From: Selaginella moellendorffii | Taxonomy: Eukaryota > Streptophyta > Lycopodiopsida > Selaginellales > Selaginellaceae | Assembly (NCBI RefSeq): GCF_000143415.4 | Contig: NW_003314315.1 | Coordinates: 1,301,514 to 1,365,513 of the forward strand | DNA: 64,000 nucleotides | Reading direction: 5' to 3' | Shown here: positions 23,998 to 35,523 of the stretch, piece after piece | Layout of the letters: each line of letters opens with the position of its first letter | Position numbering within the stretch: the first letter of the stretch is position 1 | The notes under the pieces: generated by a model | Databases searched by the model: none | Told to the model about the DNA's origin: nothing | The model's input: only the letters and a program-made list of their open reading frames with translations | Translations under genes and position numbers: made by a program

Positions 23998-26350
23998 ATG
24001 GCGGTGGACGAGGCGGCCTGCCCAGACGACCACAATCCAGCCGCTGCGGCATTCAAGCACTTGGCTGAAAAGTTCAAAACGGTTGATGGCAAGTTCATGG
24101 AGAGGTTTCCTTCTGCAATGCAGAAGGAAGGCGTGGAGAAGGAATTCGGGCAGAGCGGTCTCAAGAAGCTGCTCGTCAGGGCTGGACAAGGCTGGGATGT
24201 CCCCAAGCCTGGTGATGAGCTCACAGGTACTCTTCTCCTCCTTCTTCTTCCTTCGAAAGTAGAGAGGCTTACTCCATCGGCTAAACCCTTCCATGGATGA
24301 ATGCAGTGCACTACGTTGGGAGGTTTGCCGATGGAACCAAGTTCGACTCCACCCACGATAAGAACCAGCCCTTCGTGTTCAGGCTTGGCCAAGGTGGAGT
24401 ACAATGTGGCTATTCTATCTCAACTCGCTCCTTTGCCTGAGTCTTCCGTGCAGGAGAGGTGATAAGGGGCTGGGACCGAGGCATTGGCTCGATGAAGAAG
24501 AAAGAAGTAGCCGTTTTCACAATCCCACCCGACATGGCCTATGGCAAAGCTGGTTGCCCGCCCCTGGTTCCTCCAAACGCTACTCTCGTGTTTGAAGTGG
24601 AGCTGCTAACTTGGGCTAGCATCACCGACGTGCTCAAAGACGGCGGCATCGTCAAGAAAGTCGTCTCTGAGGGTCACAAGTGGGAAACTCCTAAAGACTC
24701 GGACGAAGTTACAGGTAAGTAATAGCTACCGCTATTTTTCACTTTCCTTACGGAGTAACTCCATGCGTACCAGTGAGGTTCACGGCGACGTTGCAGGACG
24801 GCACCCTTGTTGAAAAGACACCCGCGAAAGGCGTGACCATCTGTCCAAGAGATGGTGCTTGACGGAAGTGGAACTTGTCTGTTGCAGCTAACAGTTTGAA
24901 CATTTTGATGCAGGATTCTTTTGCCCTGCAATCGGGAAGGCCGTAAGAGCAATGAAACATGGAGAACAAGCATTGTTAACCGTGACGCCTCAGTGTAAGC
25001 TAAGCTAGCTGCATAAATCCACTGATTATTATCAAACTGACCAGACTTGCAGACGGATTTGCGGAACAGGGGCGTAAGGCTACCCGTAGTGGAGCATATG
25101 TGCCTCCCTATGCAACCTTGACTGTTGACATCGAGCTTCTCGAGTGGAGGACGGTAGATGATGTCACTGATGACAGGCGTGTTGTCAAGAAGATCTTGGT
25201 GGCCGGAGAAGGACAAACCAAGCCGAACGATGGCGCCCTTGTCAGGGGTAACTAGTGGTGCTCTTTGTGAACAATTTGTCGCTTACATGTGATCTCTGCA
25301 GTCAAATACGAGGCCAGACTTTTGGACGGGACGGTCTTTGAGCGCAAAGGCTACGGCCAAGATGACCTGCTCGAGTTTACCATCGGTGAAGGTAAGGCTG
25401 TGTGTTCGTACGAGCTCACTCTTAAAAGGGGCCTTTCTGCAGAGCAAGCTGTGAGTGGCTTAGACAGAGCTGTGGCAGCTATGAAAAAAGGTGAAGTTGC
25501 GGAGGTGACAATCGCTCCAGATTATGGGTATGGTGGCTCGGAATTTCGGACGGACCTGGCAACTGTACCACCAAGTTCCACGCTAGTGTACATCGTTGAG
25601 CTTGTCAGCTTTGACAAGGTTGGTTTTTTCCAAGTTCTCCATGGTATGACGCATGCATGTGTCTCGTATCTCAGGACAAAGACATCTGGGAAATGAGCAC
25701 CCTTGAGAAGCTGGAAGCAGCAAGCAAGCACAAAGAAGAAGGGAACCAGCATTTCAAGGGCGGAAAGTACTGGCGTGCTTCGAAGAAGTACGACAAGGCA
25801 GGTAGCACTTCCTTGTGTCGCACACGCTTTGACGGTATTGCCTTTCGCCTTGTTGTAGGCTGTCAAATACATTGATCACGATCACAAGTTTTCTGACGAG
25901 GAGAAAAAGCTGTCTAAGCAGCTCAAAACCGTATGCTGCGTAAACAATGCTGCGTCCAAACTGAAGCAGGAGAAGTACAAAGATTGCATTGCTTTATGCA
26001 CGAAGGTGGGCGAGCACTGAACGTGCACTCTTCCTAGTCTCAGACTCTTATCGCACAGGTGCTGGATCTGGAGGCCGGCAATATGAAAGCGCTTTATAGG
26101 CGAGCCCAGGCTTATTTGGAGAACGCGGACATTGAACTGGCGGACAAGGACGTGAGAAAGATGATTGCTGCCGATCCGCACAACAGGTGAGTAGCGGGTT
26201 CTAACAGTCGGGGCATCATCTGATTCTGAGTTGTACAGAGATGCCAAGGTGCTCCAGCAGGAACTGAGAAAGCGGGGATTGGACTATGACAAAAAAGCTG
26301 CAAAGCTTTTCGGCACTATGGTTGCCAGATTGAATAGCGAGAGCTCGTAA
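23998..26350 (+). CDS. FKBP62: Multidomain FKBP-TPR immunophilin (ROF1/FKBP62 type)
   Basis: Twelve exons: 23998-24226, 24307-24393, 24454-24714, 24774-24854, 24914-24994, 25053-25247, 25302-25391, 25443-25618, 25675-25797, 25859-26005, 26059-26186, 26239-26350; 569 residues. Three FKBP domains follow each other: the first (VHYVGRFADGTKFDS, VIRGWDRGIGSMKKKE) keeps the peptidyl-prolyl isomerase residues best; the second (FCPAIGKAVRAMKHGE) and third (VKYEARLLDGTVFERK) are divergent. A C-terminal TPR domain for HSP90 binding follows (KHKEEGNQHFKGGKYWRASK, CVNNAASKLKQEKYKDCIAL). ROF1-type proteins modulate the heat response with HSP90. The intron 25798-25858 starts with GC. A TAGGGTTTTA box lies just upstream of the ATG. 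Confidence 0.95.
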
Positions 26351-26383
26351 AAATAAATGGAGTTAGCTAAGCTCTTACATAAC

Positions 26384-26530
26384 TTACCATCCTTCCGTTT
26401 CTGACGGGCTTAACACCTTGGCAACAGTAGAAGCTGACATCTCGCAGCAGCTGTCAGTCGATCCGTCCGACACTTGCTGAAACTGATTGTCTTCTAGTTC
26501 CTGCATATGACAAGCAAGCTCCAATTTTGC
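26384..26530 (-). CDS. Possible orphan terminal exon
   Basis: On the minus strand, an acceptor-like TATGCAG is followed by a short frame (ELEDNQFQQVSDGSTDSCCE through SPSETEGW) that ends in TAA 34 bp from the ROF1 stop. The composition resembles real coding sequence more than the surrounding AT-rich DNA, but no upstream exon was found. It may be the leftover 3' end of a gene lost at the edge of the repeat-rich region, or chance. Confidence 0.18.
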   Translation of the reverse strand, partial: AKLELACHMQELEDNQFQQVSDGSTDSCCEMSASTVAKVLSPSETEGW

Positions 26531-26787
26531 AGGATTTTCATATTTTTTTAGTGTTGCCCTTATCAAATGAAGGGAATTTGTTTCCTTGGCTCATGAGAGT
26601 GTCTTATGACTCTTGAACTGAGGAGCTGAACTGTGGGCATTCCTATTAGAAATCTCTCAAAAAGTTTAATGAAGTTTTATCAAGCTTGTGAGCTCAAGTC
26701 ATTTTGCATTAGGAGAATGACAGCTAGCTTGCAAGTGAGCTGAGATCTCAATCTAGTATATTATGTACTATGAAGAAGCATCAATAA

Positions 26788-28820
26788 TTGAGTGGGAAAT
26801 TGGGGAGTTGGGGAGTTGCTTGGAAGAACTGTTGTCAGCCCAACAACAAATGCCACGGGAATGTCTCAAAATTGGTACAAGGTGCAAGTCACAACAAGGT
26901 CATGCCCCTAGATAAGGTTGGCAAAATCCTCTTGCCTAACATCAGTTCCAAAAACATAGAAGCCAAAAAGAACATTGTCAATTTTGTCTTGCAATTTCTA
27001 CATGATTGTGGAGATGTGGAGATTTGGCTTAGGACATGAAGAGGATGACATTGTGTCTCAATTTGTCATCTTAGATGTCCAATGGTTTATCAAGGATGTG
27101 GTGCAACTCTTCATACATACTGAGACAAGCAAACTCAAAAGTCAAATGGAAACACACAGAGTTAAATATCAATTGCAAGAACAATGTGGGAACCAAGACA
27201 AAATAGTGGAGTACAGTCTTGGAGTGCTCCATGAGATGTGAGTGATATTGCCTTGGGATGGGATGGGAATTGGCATAACCTACTTAAGGAGTTGATAGTG
27301 CCAACACTATTGAAAGAAAAATATTCATCTCCAGAATATTTATTATCAATTGACACTCAAAAAAGCCACAACTACTGGGGCAGAAGGTTTGAATGCAAAG
27401 ACAAGGACATGAAATTGTTTCTTGCAAGTATTTTCATAAAGATCCAAATTAAACTTCACAAATTAAGCAAGAAAGGCTTCATGTTTGGGAATGGATGGGT
27501 GGCTTTGAAAGAGAACTTTATCAAGACAATTGTGGGAGTTGCAGGAGACATGGACAATTGGAAAGATAAGCAATGGGTTGATGTTCATCTACTACTTAAA
27601 AGAGGTAGAGTATACACCAAGGCTAGATTTGGAAAAAGAAGCTGAAGGATGAATGAAAGAAGTTAGAAATTGCATTATTGGGGTATGTATGGAGGATTGC
27701 CCATCTTTGGAAATTGAAGAAAATGTGATGAGACGTGGTTATATGTGGAGAAGGATAATAAATAAGATAGGCAAACCAAAATCATGGGATGCAGTTGTTT
27801 GTCCACTAAAGCAAGTCAAATGTGAAGCAAGAGAAAGAGGTCTAGACTACTCCCACATTTGGAATTATTCACATGTGGGATATGAATAATGATTTAAAGG
27901 TCTCATATGAGAATGTTTTGGCTGAGCTATTGATGCACAATACGCAAAAACATAAAGTGATGAATAAGTTTGTTGAACTTCATGAACTCTTAAAGGACTA
28001 TGAGGAGGTTGGAAAGTCATAATTCGCAAAGTATCATCAGATGTCGTTAAGATTCCGAATGTTAGAGACTTAGAATTTGATGCAATCTTCAGATATTTTG
28101 AAAAGAGGTTTGATGAAATGGAGAACTATTTTGATAAGATGGATATGAAACTTGATGACATTGAAGTAAACCTCGACAGAATTGTTTCAAATATTGATGC
28201 AATCCTGAGATATGTTAGGATAAAAGGTTTGATAAAATGGACAACCATTTTGACAAGGTGGATATAAAACTTAATGATATTGAAGTATGCCTTGACAAGC
28301 TTAAGAATGAACTCAAGTCTACCATGGATAAAGTGAATGCAATCCATACAAGGTATTTGCAGGTATTATTGAAATTGGAGATAGATTGCCCAAAGTATCC
28401 ATATATTCTTGATGAGAATAATAGGTGGAAAAATTATAGTAAAATACTGGGAACACATGTTAGACTTCACTACTTGTATGAATGGCCTAGAGGAACTTAT
28501 ATTCAAGGAGCTAAAAGTCATCAAGTGAAGAGTTCTATAGGTGTTAAATTGGATTTCCCACCAAACTAACTCAAAAAATTTGCTCCAATACTTAAACATA
28601 CATTAATCCTATTATTTATTGGGGCCAAAGTTGAAGGACATTTTGCTGATGTTGGAAAGATAGTAAATACATTTATGGATGAGATCAAGGGAAGCCTTAT
28701 AAGCTTTTTGGATTCATATCTTCTCAAAAGCAAGCTAGCTATAAATCCTAAAGCAAAAGATGTGCAAAAGATATTTAAGCTAGTGACAACTAAATTTAGG
28801 AGAGAAGAAAAGTAGGAGAA
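26788..28820 (+). pseudogene. Decayed ROCO-like coding region (COR domain)
   Basis: Successive plus-strand reading frames with several frameshifts and stops read as one protein family. About 26900-27130 gives FVLQFLHDCGDVEIWL and, in another frame, QFVILDVQWFIKDVVQLFIH, the core of the COR (C-terminal of Roc) domain of ROCO GTPases. About 27240-27640 continues with LLKELIVPTLLKEKYSSPEY and FIKIQIKLHKLSKKGFMFGN. A coiled-coil-like region (28100-28370) and a C-terminal part (28380-28815) follow. The DNA is AT-rich, unlike the genes to the left. The LRR and Roc parts are not in the window. The plant ROCO TORNADO1 is a possible relative; family call moderate, decay clear. Confidence 0.42.
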
Positions 28821-28829
28821 GATCATGGA

Positions 28830-29880
28830 AAAATATTTTGCTTTTCATCCCACAATCCTGAATGAAAGAAAAATATGAGTCTGCAAAAGTATTTAATATT
28901 TAAGTTTTTAGTTTTATCTAACAAGCACCATTCTAAAGCAGATCATCAATCTAAATTTTTATAAGGTGAATTAACAAGATGAATGTATTGTGGAAAAACA
29001 AAAGACAACTAACTATCATAAAAGATCATCAATCATCCCATCAATGAAGAGATGTATAATCATTGTTGAAGAAAGAATCAACCATTTTACATTTGAATGT
29101 CAACATAGTTGTTAACTAGCAAATGCACAAATGCCAATAACACAAAACTACAACTAAATCATCAACACTCTTCATCAAGACTAATGAAACTCAATATCAA
29201 TTTTAAGGAGAGACATTTCATTTCATTCGAATCTTAACATCAATATTGTCAACGACAGGGCATCACTTCAATGCCATCAACATTAGAACAAAACTAAAAG
29301 AAAGAAAGAGTGAATCACCACTCAAAACTCTCTAACAACTAAGCTAACTAAAGTCAAAAACACTTTAGTTAGTATTCAAAATGAATTCTTCAACAATCCT
29401 CAATTATAGATAACACATCATCAAGGAGTGAATCACCACATCCAAAACTCAATATAATCCAACACTATAAATTAAATACAATCAAATGATATTAACAAAG
29501 ATAGAGTCAATATGCCAACATAGAGAAACCATACAAGCCTACGACACAATCCTCCATAACACCATTTAGTAAAGCAAGCCTATCATTGATAAATTTTCAT
29601 TGAGCGAAGCAAGTGTTAAAAGTCCTCGACGAAGTCTAAAAGCAATCACTAGTCGTAAAGCAACTAACAACTGCCTTTTAACTTGCTTTCATAAAACCCA
29701 AACACTAAACTCATATCATCAAGTCATATACTTGTCTAACATAAATGTAATACCCTAGGTACAAGATAAAGGTTCATGGACAAGCATAAACCTCGAATCC
29801 AACTCAACTACAATAAGCTCACTAATGCGTTTAATTAATAGCTTTAAGCATGCCTTGAAGAGGCTAGCTATGCATAATTA
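28830..29880. other. AT-rich stretch without recognisable gene
   Basis: No reading frame of note on either strand, no splice-rich pattern and no repeat that I could align to other parts of the window. Rich in A and CAA/CATC words. Confidence 0.6.
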
Positions 29881-29884
29881 ACAC

Positions 29885-29959
29885 TTAGTCAAAACTAAAG
29901 TGAAGACTATAAGATGGACTTATATTCCTCATAGACAAAGCTATAGTACTGGTGTTAAC
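29885..29959. other. Left flank of the non-coding LTR element
   Basis: Seventy-five bases that precede the TGTGAGACAC start of the left LTR. The five bases before the LTR (TTAAC) do not match the five after the right LTR (TACTA), so no target-site duplication is visible. Confidence 0.4.
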
Positions 29960-31473
29960 TGTGAGACACAAATCCCTAAGCCTTAAAAAGGAGCCGAAAG
30001 GGTGCCACATGGTAGTGGCTGAAGCGAAAGCTAAACAAGCATAATATACTTGGACTAAAAGTGCCAACTTGAAAAGTTGAGAGCAGAAGTGGAACTCCCA
30101 ACAAAGGGCTTGAGGAACAAGCATAAAGCGAATAATAAGTGAGTCTCTAGAAAAGGGAGACAAAAGGACTAACCCATGATATGTGGAAGTGTTGAGATAA
30201 AGGCTAACTGAGATGGAGTTCGAGATGGAGTTTGAGATGGACCTAAAATGGAGTCTGAGATGGAGTCCAAGATGGAGTCTGAGATGGACCTGAGATGGAG
30301 TCCGAGATGGAGTCCGAGATGAACCTAAGATGAAGTCTGAGATGGACCCAAGATGAAGTCTGAGATGGAGTCCGAGATGGAGTCTGAGATGGACATAAGA
30401 TGGAGTTTGAGACGAACCTGAGAGGGAGTCCGAGACCGAGACCGAGTCTCCAAGACCAAGTCCGAGTCCGAAACCATGTCCAAGTCCGAAACCATGTCCG
30501 AGTCCGAAACTGAGATCGAGACTGAGTCTGAGTCCGAGTCCGAGTCTGAATACTGATACAGGCAGTTGGGTGAAAGCCCAAAGTGATCGTCCCCCAGGGG
30601 GGGGGGGCGGCTGCGGGGGGTTCCAAAAGTATAGTAGGGAGAGTGTGGGGGTTGGAGCCCAGTGGAGCCAGTTTGGCCCAGGAAGGTCATACCCAGTGTT
30701 GGGTGATGAGCTGACCACTGGGAAGTCCAAGACTAGAGTGAATACGGACCGACAAGCGGGGTAGCTTGGTGAAGTATTCAAGAGACGGCTCAACGGAACC
30801 TCGCTCTAAGCCCATGGCTAGAGCACCCAAAGGCGGAAGGCGGGGAGAGTACCCCCGAGGCCCGCGTAGGGCCACGGTGTTCCGAAATGGTGTCCCAAAG
30901 TCGCAGACTGTGGAAAGGAAGAGGAGTAGCCCTCTGGTGTGGTGACCAAGGACACAGTCACATGGTGAGGAAATCCAGAGGATAGTGGGACTTAGTGGTC
31001 GGGCCGTTAGGCCTTGATCTAGTGGCAGTGTTGGCAAACACAACCAAGGACAGAAAGGGACTTGGTGGGGACCGGAACGGAGATATTGGGGAAGGCTATT
31101 CCCCATGTCTGTAGGCATCCTAAGGATGTTAAGGAGTGGATCTGGGATGATCACTCATGGATGGATGACCCAGTCTTTGAAAGACGGGATTGGAATGTAG
31201 GTGGTGTTGGACCACTAGTGTGACCAAGGTAAATGGGCATGGCCTTAGCGTAATGGGTCGATACGTCAGTGGTACCTTGGGGTGTTGATCATGGGATCGG
31301 ACACGTGGAGCACCTGGACCAAGTGCTAAAGTTGAGTGGCATAGATGCCATTCTCAGGGCTAGCAAGCCCCAAGTCCTGAATGGGACTTATGGAAGTTGT
31401 GAATGAGACTCCTCCAAGTGGTCGGAGGTGCGGTTAAATGACTAAAGTAGAATGGAAACTTTAGTCGCTTACA
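29960..31473 (+). repeat. 5' LTR of a large non-coding LTR retrotransposon
   Basis: About 1.51 kb, beginning TGTGAGACAC and ending CGCTTACA (TG...CA). It matches 35524-37312 along its whole length with scattered substitutions. Relative to the right LTR it lacks about 80 bp at about 30783 (the segment present at about 36544-36625). It contains the minisatellite 30200-30556 and a G12 tract near 30597. A primer binding site follows directly, which fixes the orientation as plus. Confidence 0.85.
30200..30556 (+). repeat. Minisatellite in the 5' LTR
   Basis: Irregular tandem array of GAGATGGAGTCC and GAGATGGACCT/C units (12 bp and 11-12 bp), followed from about 30428 by 6-bp units such as GAGACC, GAGTCC and GAAACC. 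The absence of stops makes long spurious reading frames on both strands (Ser/Arg/Leu/His- or Met/Glu/Ser-rich). It corresponds to the longer array at 35757-36297. Confidence 0.85.
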
Positions 31474-34400
31474 ACTTGGTATCGGAGCTGTTCCTTAGTC
31501 CGACTTTTATTGGTGGCCAAGTATATCACCACTTGTATTGGAATTGAAAGGTCCTAGGTGTGGACCTATCCTTGAAGAGTAGCATGTCGAGAGGACATGG
31601 CTCTCCACTCAAGTTCATGCATGAACTTGTGCATAATGTGGTGGATGGAAAAGGGCCAGTAAGGGAACGACTTTGGGATCTTGGGAACAGTATAAGGGTT
31701 TCCTCAGAGAGTTGAGGATGTGATCCGGATGAGCATTTGATGCAGCAAATGGGCTAATGTAGTTGTGGTAAACAACTATAGTTGGGATCACAGGAAAGAG
31801 GTAGACTCCAAAAAAATAAAGGAGTCACAAGATTACCCTTATGTGGTTGAGGCTGGTGCTCATAAGTTTGAGACCAGAATTGATGACTGTGGGAAGTCAA
31901 ATACGGAAGAGGACACAAGTCCTTGAAATGGTAGCCGGGGCTACTTCTAATAAATGCTGGAACAACCCAAGGAGTTGGGGGTGTATTTAGAGGATGAGTT
32001 GGTATTTTCATCACATAGACAAGTAGTTCTAAGGGGCAAAAGGTTGCCCCCAGAGAACGAAATCGAGTGTTAGAATAACACTCATGATGGTGGTCCTGGT
32101 GAGTAGGACATGAATACAAGAAGTTGTATTCCAATGAGCTAGCATCTCAAAAGTAAGACCTTATAGGTCGGGTGATTAGGAAAAGTCCAAAAGGCTGAAT
32201 GACTTAAGTGGAGTCAAGGAATAGTCCTAAAGGACTAATGGAAACATTTGGACTGAGGTGTGTTGTGCCCCACGAAGGATGGGGAGGATCATAAAATCCA
32301 AGTATGAGAACGGTGGGTATCTCATAGGTGGCAGAATGTGCCATATTAAAGTCGTGGGAAAGGTGTTCCCAGAAGAAGCAACTTTGGTGCAGAGTTGTGT
32401 GTGAACACTATGGTGTAGTGCTAACAGATAGTTGGCATAAGAAATGATTGGGTTGGTCTTGGCAAAGACCTAGACACAAGTGCAAAGTGTCATAAAGGTA
32501 GACTCATGGAGTCGATGGTGTGGGGACACCAAATGGGCCAAGGTGTGATACCTTGGGATTATGTTGATGGGTTCATGAGAACCCCTTGCCAAAGGAATTC
32601 TAATGGAAATGGGAATGGCATAGCCTAAGCTGGAAGGCATGAGGTAGAGTGTGGTGACCCGGATAATGATGGATTTGTGCAAGCACCAGCAATGAGTTGT
32701 AGGACTTGGCAACTATAAGGCAACTAAGCAAGAGGTGCAGGTAATTGGTTAAACAGGTAGAAGGTAGCTATCCAAGACTTCTTAATGGCATAAAGAAGTT
32801 AAATATACCCTTATCGGGGATAAGTTGCTTATGTTGTGATAGAGTAGGTCAATGTCGTAAAAGGAAATGCTCATTGTCAATGAGGCCATTATTGGGACAC
32901 TCAAACACTCTAGAACACCAAGAGGTGTTGTTTAGTGTTGCTAAAAGCAATAGATAAGGCCCAAGGGATAAAGTCCTTAGCGAATGATGGATAGAAGGTG
33001 CTATCCAAATGTCCAAGGTTGCAGAGATGGGAGAAATCTCTCTACCTGAATTGGACAAAGTCAAAAAGGGATTTTGGCAGGGCTAATGATGGGCATAGAA
33101 AGGCCCATAAGTAACAACGGTAATCCCAGCAGGTGGGATTACAAGGTGAGCAAACCCGGATCGAGGAACCACTCCCTAGGCTGTCGGGTAGGTTCATCCC
33201 TATGAATACTTGCCAAAGCATGGTAGAAAGTGCAAAGCTATCTTCCTAATTTGGAGGAGAATAACCGAAGAAAAGGTGTGAGGCCAAAGGCAAGAAGTAA
33301 AGGGATAGAACCAAACCATAGGAATTGACAAGCATGACCAAAGGTGGTTATGCAAGTTGGGAGTGGAGAATCAAGTGGGTGCTCAAGCATGTTGTTACTA
33401 GCGATCGAGATGCCATGGAGAGTCTAAAGCATGGGATTGTCCATGTTAGACTATATGGTAATTGGAAAGCTTGTGAAAATGAGAGACCTTAGCAAGCTAA
33501 GGAACAGAGTTCCTTGAACGTTCCCCTAGGTAGATAAATACCTAGTCAGCCAAGTGTAAATGGTTCATAGAACGGGCAAAATCAGAATGGCGTAGCAGAA
33601 GCGTGGTCTTGAAGCTTGCTAGGAGGCAAAGCTATCAAGGCTGGGGAAGTAGTTCCCGAGTGTTCAAAGAGAGGGCTTTGAATGAAAGTCGATGGTTAAG
33701 GACTTTCACGCTTATGCATGAACCATGTTACAGTGGCCGGATGACTTGCTAAGTGAGATTGGCAAGTTGGGGGAATGAATACCCTACTTGAAGGAGCCAA
33801 CTTCAAAGGGGTGGCTCGTGGGGCCGAGTATGGAGGAGTCCATGCATGATCACAGACATGTCGAGTGAGAGGACTTGGTAGTGGGGAGGAACTAGGTTCC
33901 TAAGCTGTGATCTGTAGCGCGCTTTAAATAAAAGTTGGTGCACCGGCGTGGGGAGTCATGCCATGCATCCTGCGTGATGCCATCCGTAGATGCATATACA
34001 GAGGTTGGGTTCGAGTCCTGACCCTCTAGTGCTTGGGTTTGAGTCCCAACTCACTAAGGCGTGGTGATGGTTTGGAATATGAGGACACTCATATTTCGGT
34101 GGTCATGGACTCTTAGTCGGGAGACTGGTTTGGGCACACCGCCAAGCGAAGGATGCCTCGGAGTCGTGATGCACGGTTAGATTGCTTAGTGTGAAAGCTC
34201 GGCATATCTAACTTGAGAACTTTGTTGCAAGTGGCACCAAGGACGTGGTGAATGAGATGGGGACACCTAGTCTCAATTGCTATGGACCCTTCGCCAGATG
34301 GGCTGGCTTGGGTGCACCGCCAAGTGTGGGGGATGCCCCCAGGGTCATGGTCAACAACTTAAAGGTCTAGAAGACCTAGTACCTTTTAGCAAACCTGTTA

Positions 34401-35523
34401 AGATGCCAAGGTTAGATCACTAGGTGATCTTATGGCCAAAACAAGGACAATGTCTTTGTGAGGTTAAAGGATAAAGTTCCAAGTTCAAAGTGTTGATTGG
34501 AACTATTGATGATGGTGTGGCTTGGTCAAGGTGACCAAGTGAGAAGGACACCTTAGGGAAATGAGATATGTCAATACGATGACATAGTGAGTCCGAGGAA
34601 AGTAGTCTCTATAAGAGACCCATGGGAGGGTCACAAAGTTGGGCCGTGGATAGAGCCTATAGCAGAAGATGCTAAAGATACCTACTAGGGGTGAACACCC
34701 TCCGGACTTGGCAAAGAAGAGTCTTTGCTATGGAACCGAAAGGATACTTCGAAAATGGAGGTAGCGATCCTATGTTGCTGAGTGCAACAATCAAGGATAG
34801 GAGCAAAATACTAGTGGCTAAGTAAAGAGCCATGGGAATCATGAGAAAGAATCCAAATGGCAAAGTTAGGCCAAGAACACTAAGGTGTTAGGTGCTAACG
34901 GATTGTGGGAAAGGCAATGTGTTCCCAAGGATGGATTCCCAATTGCTCTAATGTGGCGAAAGTGGAAGCTTCAAGGGTGGGAGCGGTAAGGTAGCCAAAT
35001 GATAGGGATGTGGACAGCCCTAGCACAAATTACGATAACTGGAACTTAGTGCTAAAGGTGGCACGATATCGAAGAGAGGATGATGGTGCCCCCAAGTAAA
35101 GAACTTCCTAGGATGGGGAAGTGGAGTTGCACCATGTGCAACGTAAGGTGTTGGAGACACCTAGGAAATCAACTTTGAGAAGTCAAAACTAAAAGTTCCA
35201 AAGTGCAAAGGTTACGTCGATGGAATTTGAGACTACTCGAGAATGAGTAGTGGAATTGAGTTAGAGAAGGTGTCTCTAATGGGTTTAGCGGGAACTGAAC
35301 CAATAAAAGGGAGCAAACTAGCCCAGGTGGTCAAATGAGTCTCTATATTGGAGAGACTATGCTCCTTAGAGGATGGATAAGGCATGGTGAGCCTTCGGTG
35401 TCAAACTATGGACAAATGTTGGCTGGGTGCCAAGGATGGAAATGGTAACACATGCGGGTGTTACTTTATGAAAGGGTTTACCGTTTGATGAGGACATTGA
35501 ACTTCGTCTATGGGTGGTGGAGT
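31474..35523 (+). mobile_element. Internal region of a LARD-like (non-coding) LTR element
   Basis: About 4.05 kb between the two LTRs. No reading frame above about 130 codons and no trace of gag, protease, reverse transcriptase, RNase H or integrase on either strand. Long LTRs, a PBS and a multi-kilobase internal part without coding capacity match the description of large retrotransposon derivatives (LARDs). An extremely decayed autonomous element is the alternative. The sequence just before the right LTR (GGGTGGTGGAG) could be the polypurine tract. Confidence 0.65.
31475..31487 (+). other. Primer binding site, initiator tRNA-Met type
   Basis: TTGGTATCGGAGC lies one or two bases after the LTR end. 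The usual plant PBS complementary to the 3' end of initiator tRNA-Met is TGGTATCAGAGC, so this has one mismatch. The same variant occurs in the unrelated gypsy element at 62746-62758. Confidence 0.75.

Noticed and set aside
29885-30793. Minus-strand frame of 302 codons over the left LTR
   Set aside because: Ser/Leu/His-repeat translation of a minisatellite plus LTR sequence; not conserved as protein in the other LTR beyond the DNA identity.
34005-34035. tRNA-like B-box (GGTTCGAGTCC) inside the non-coding LTR element
   Set aside because: No A box, anticodon arm or acceptor pairing at the right distance; probably chance or a very old SINE piece.
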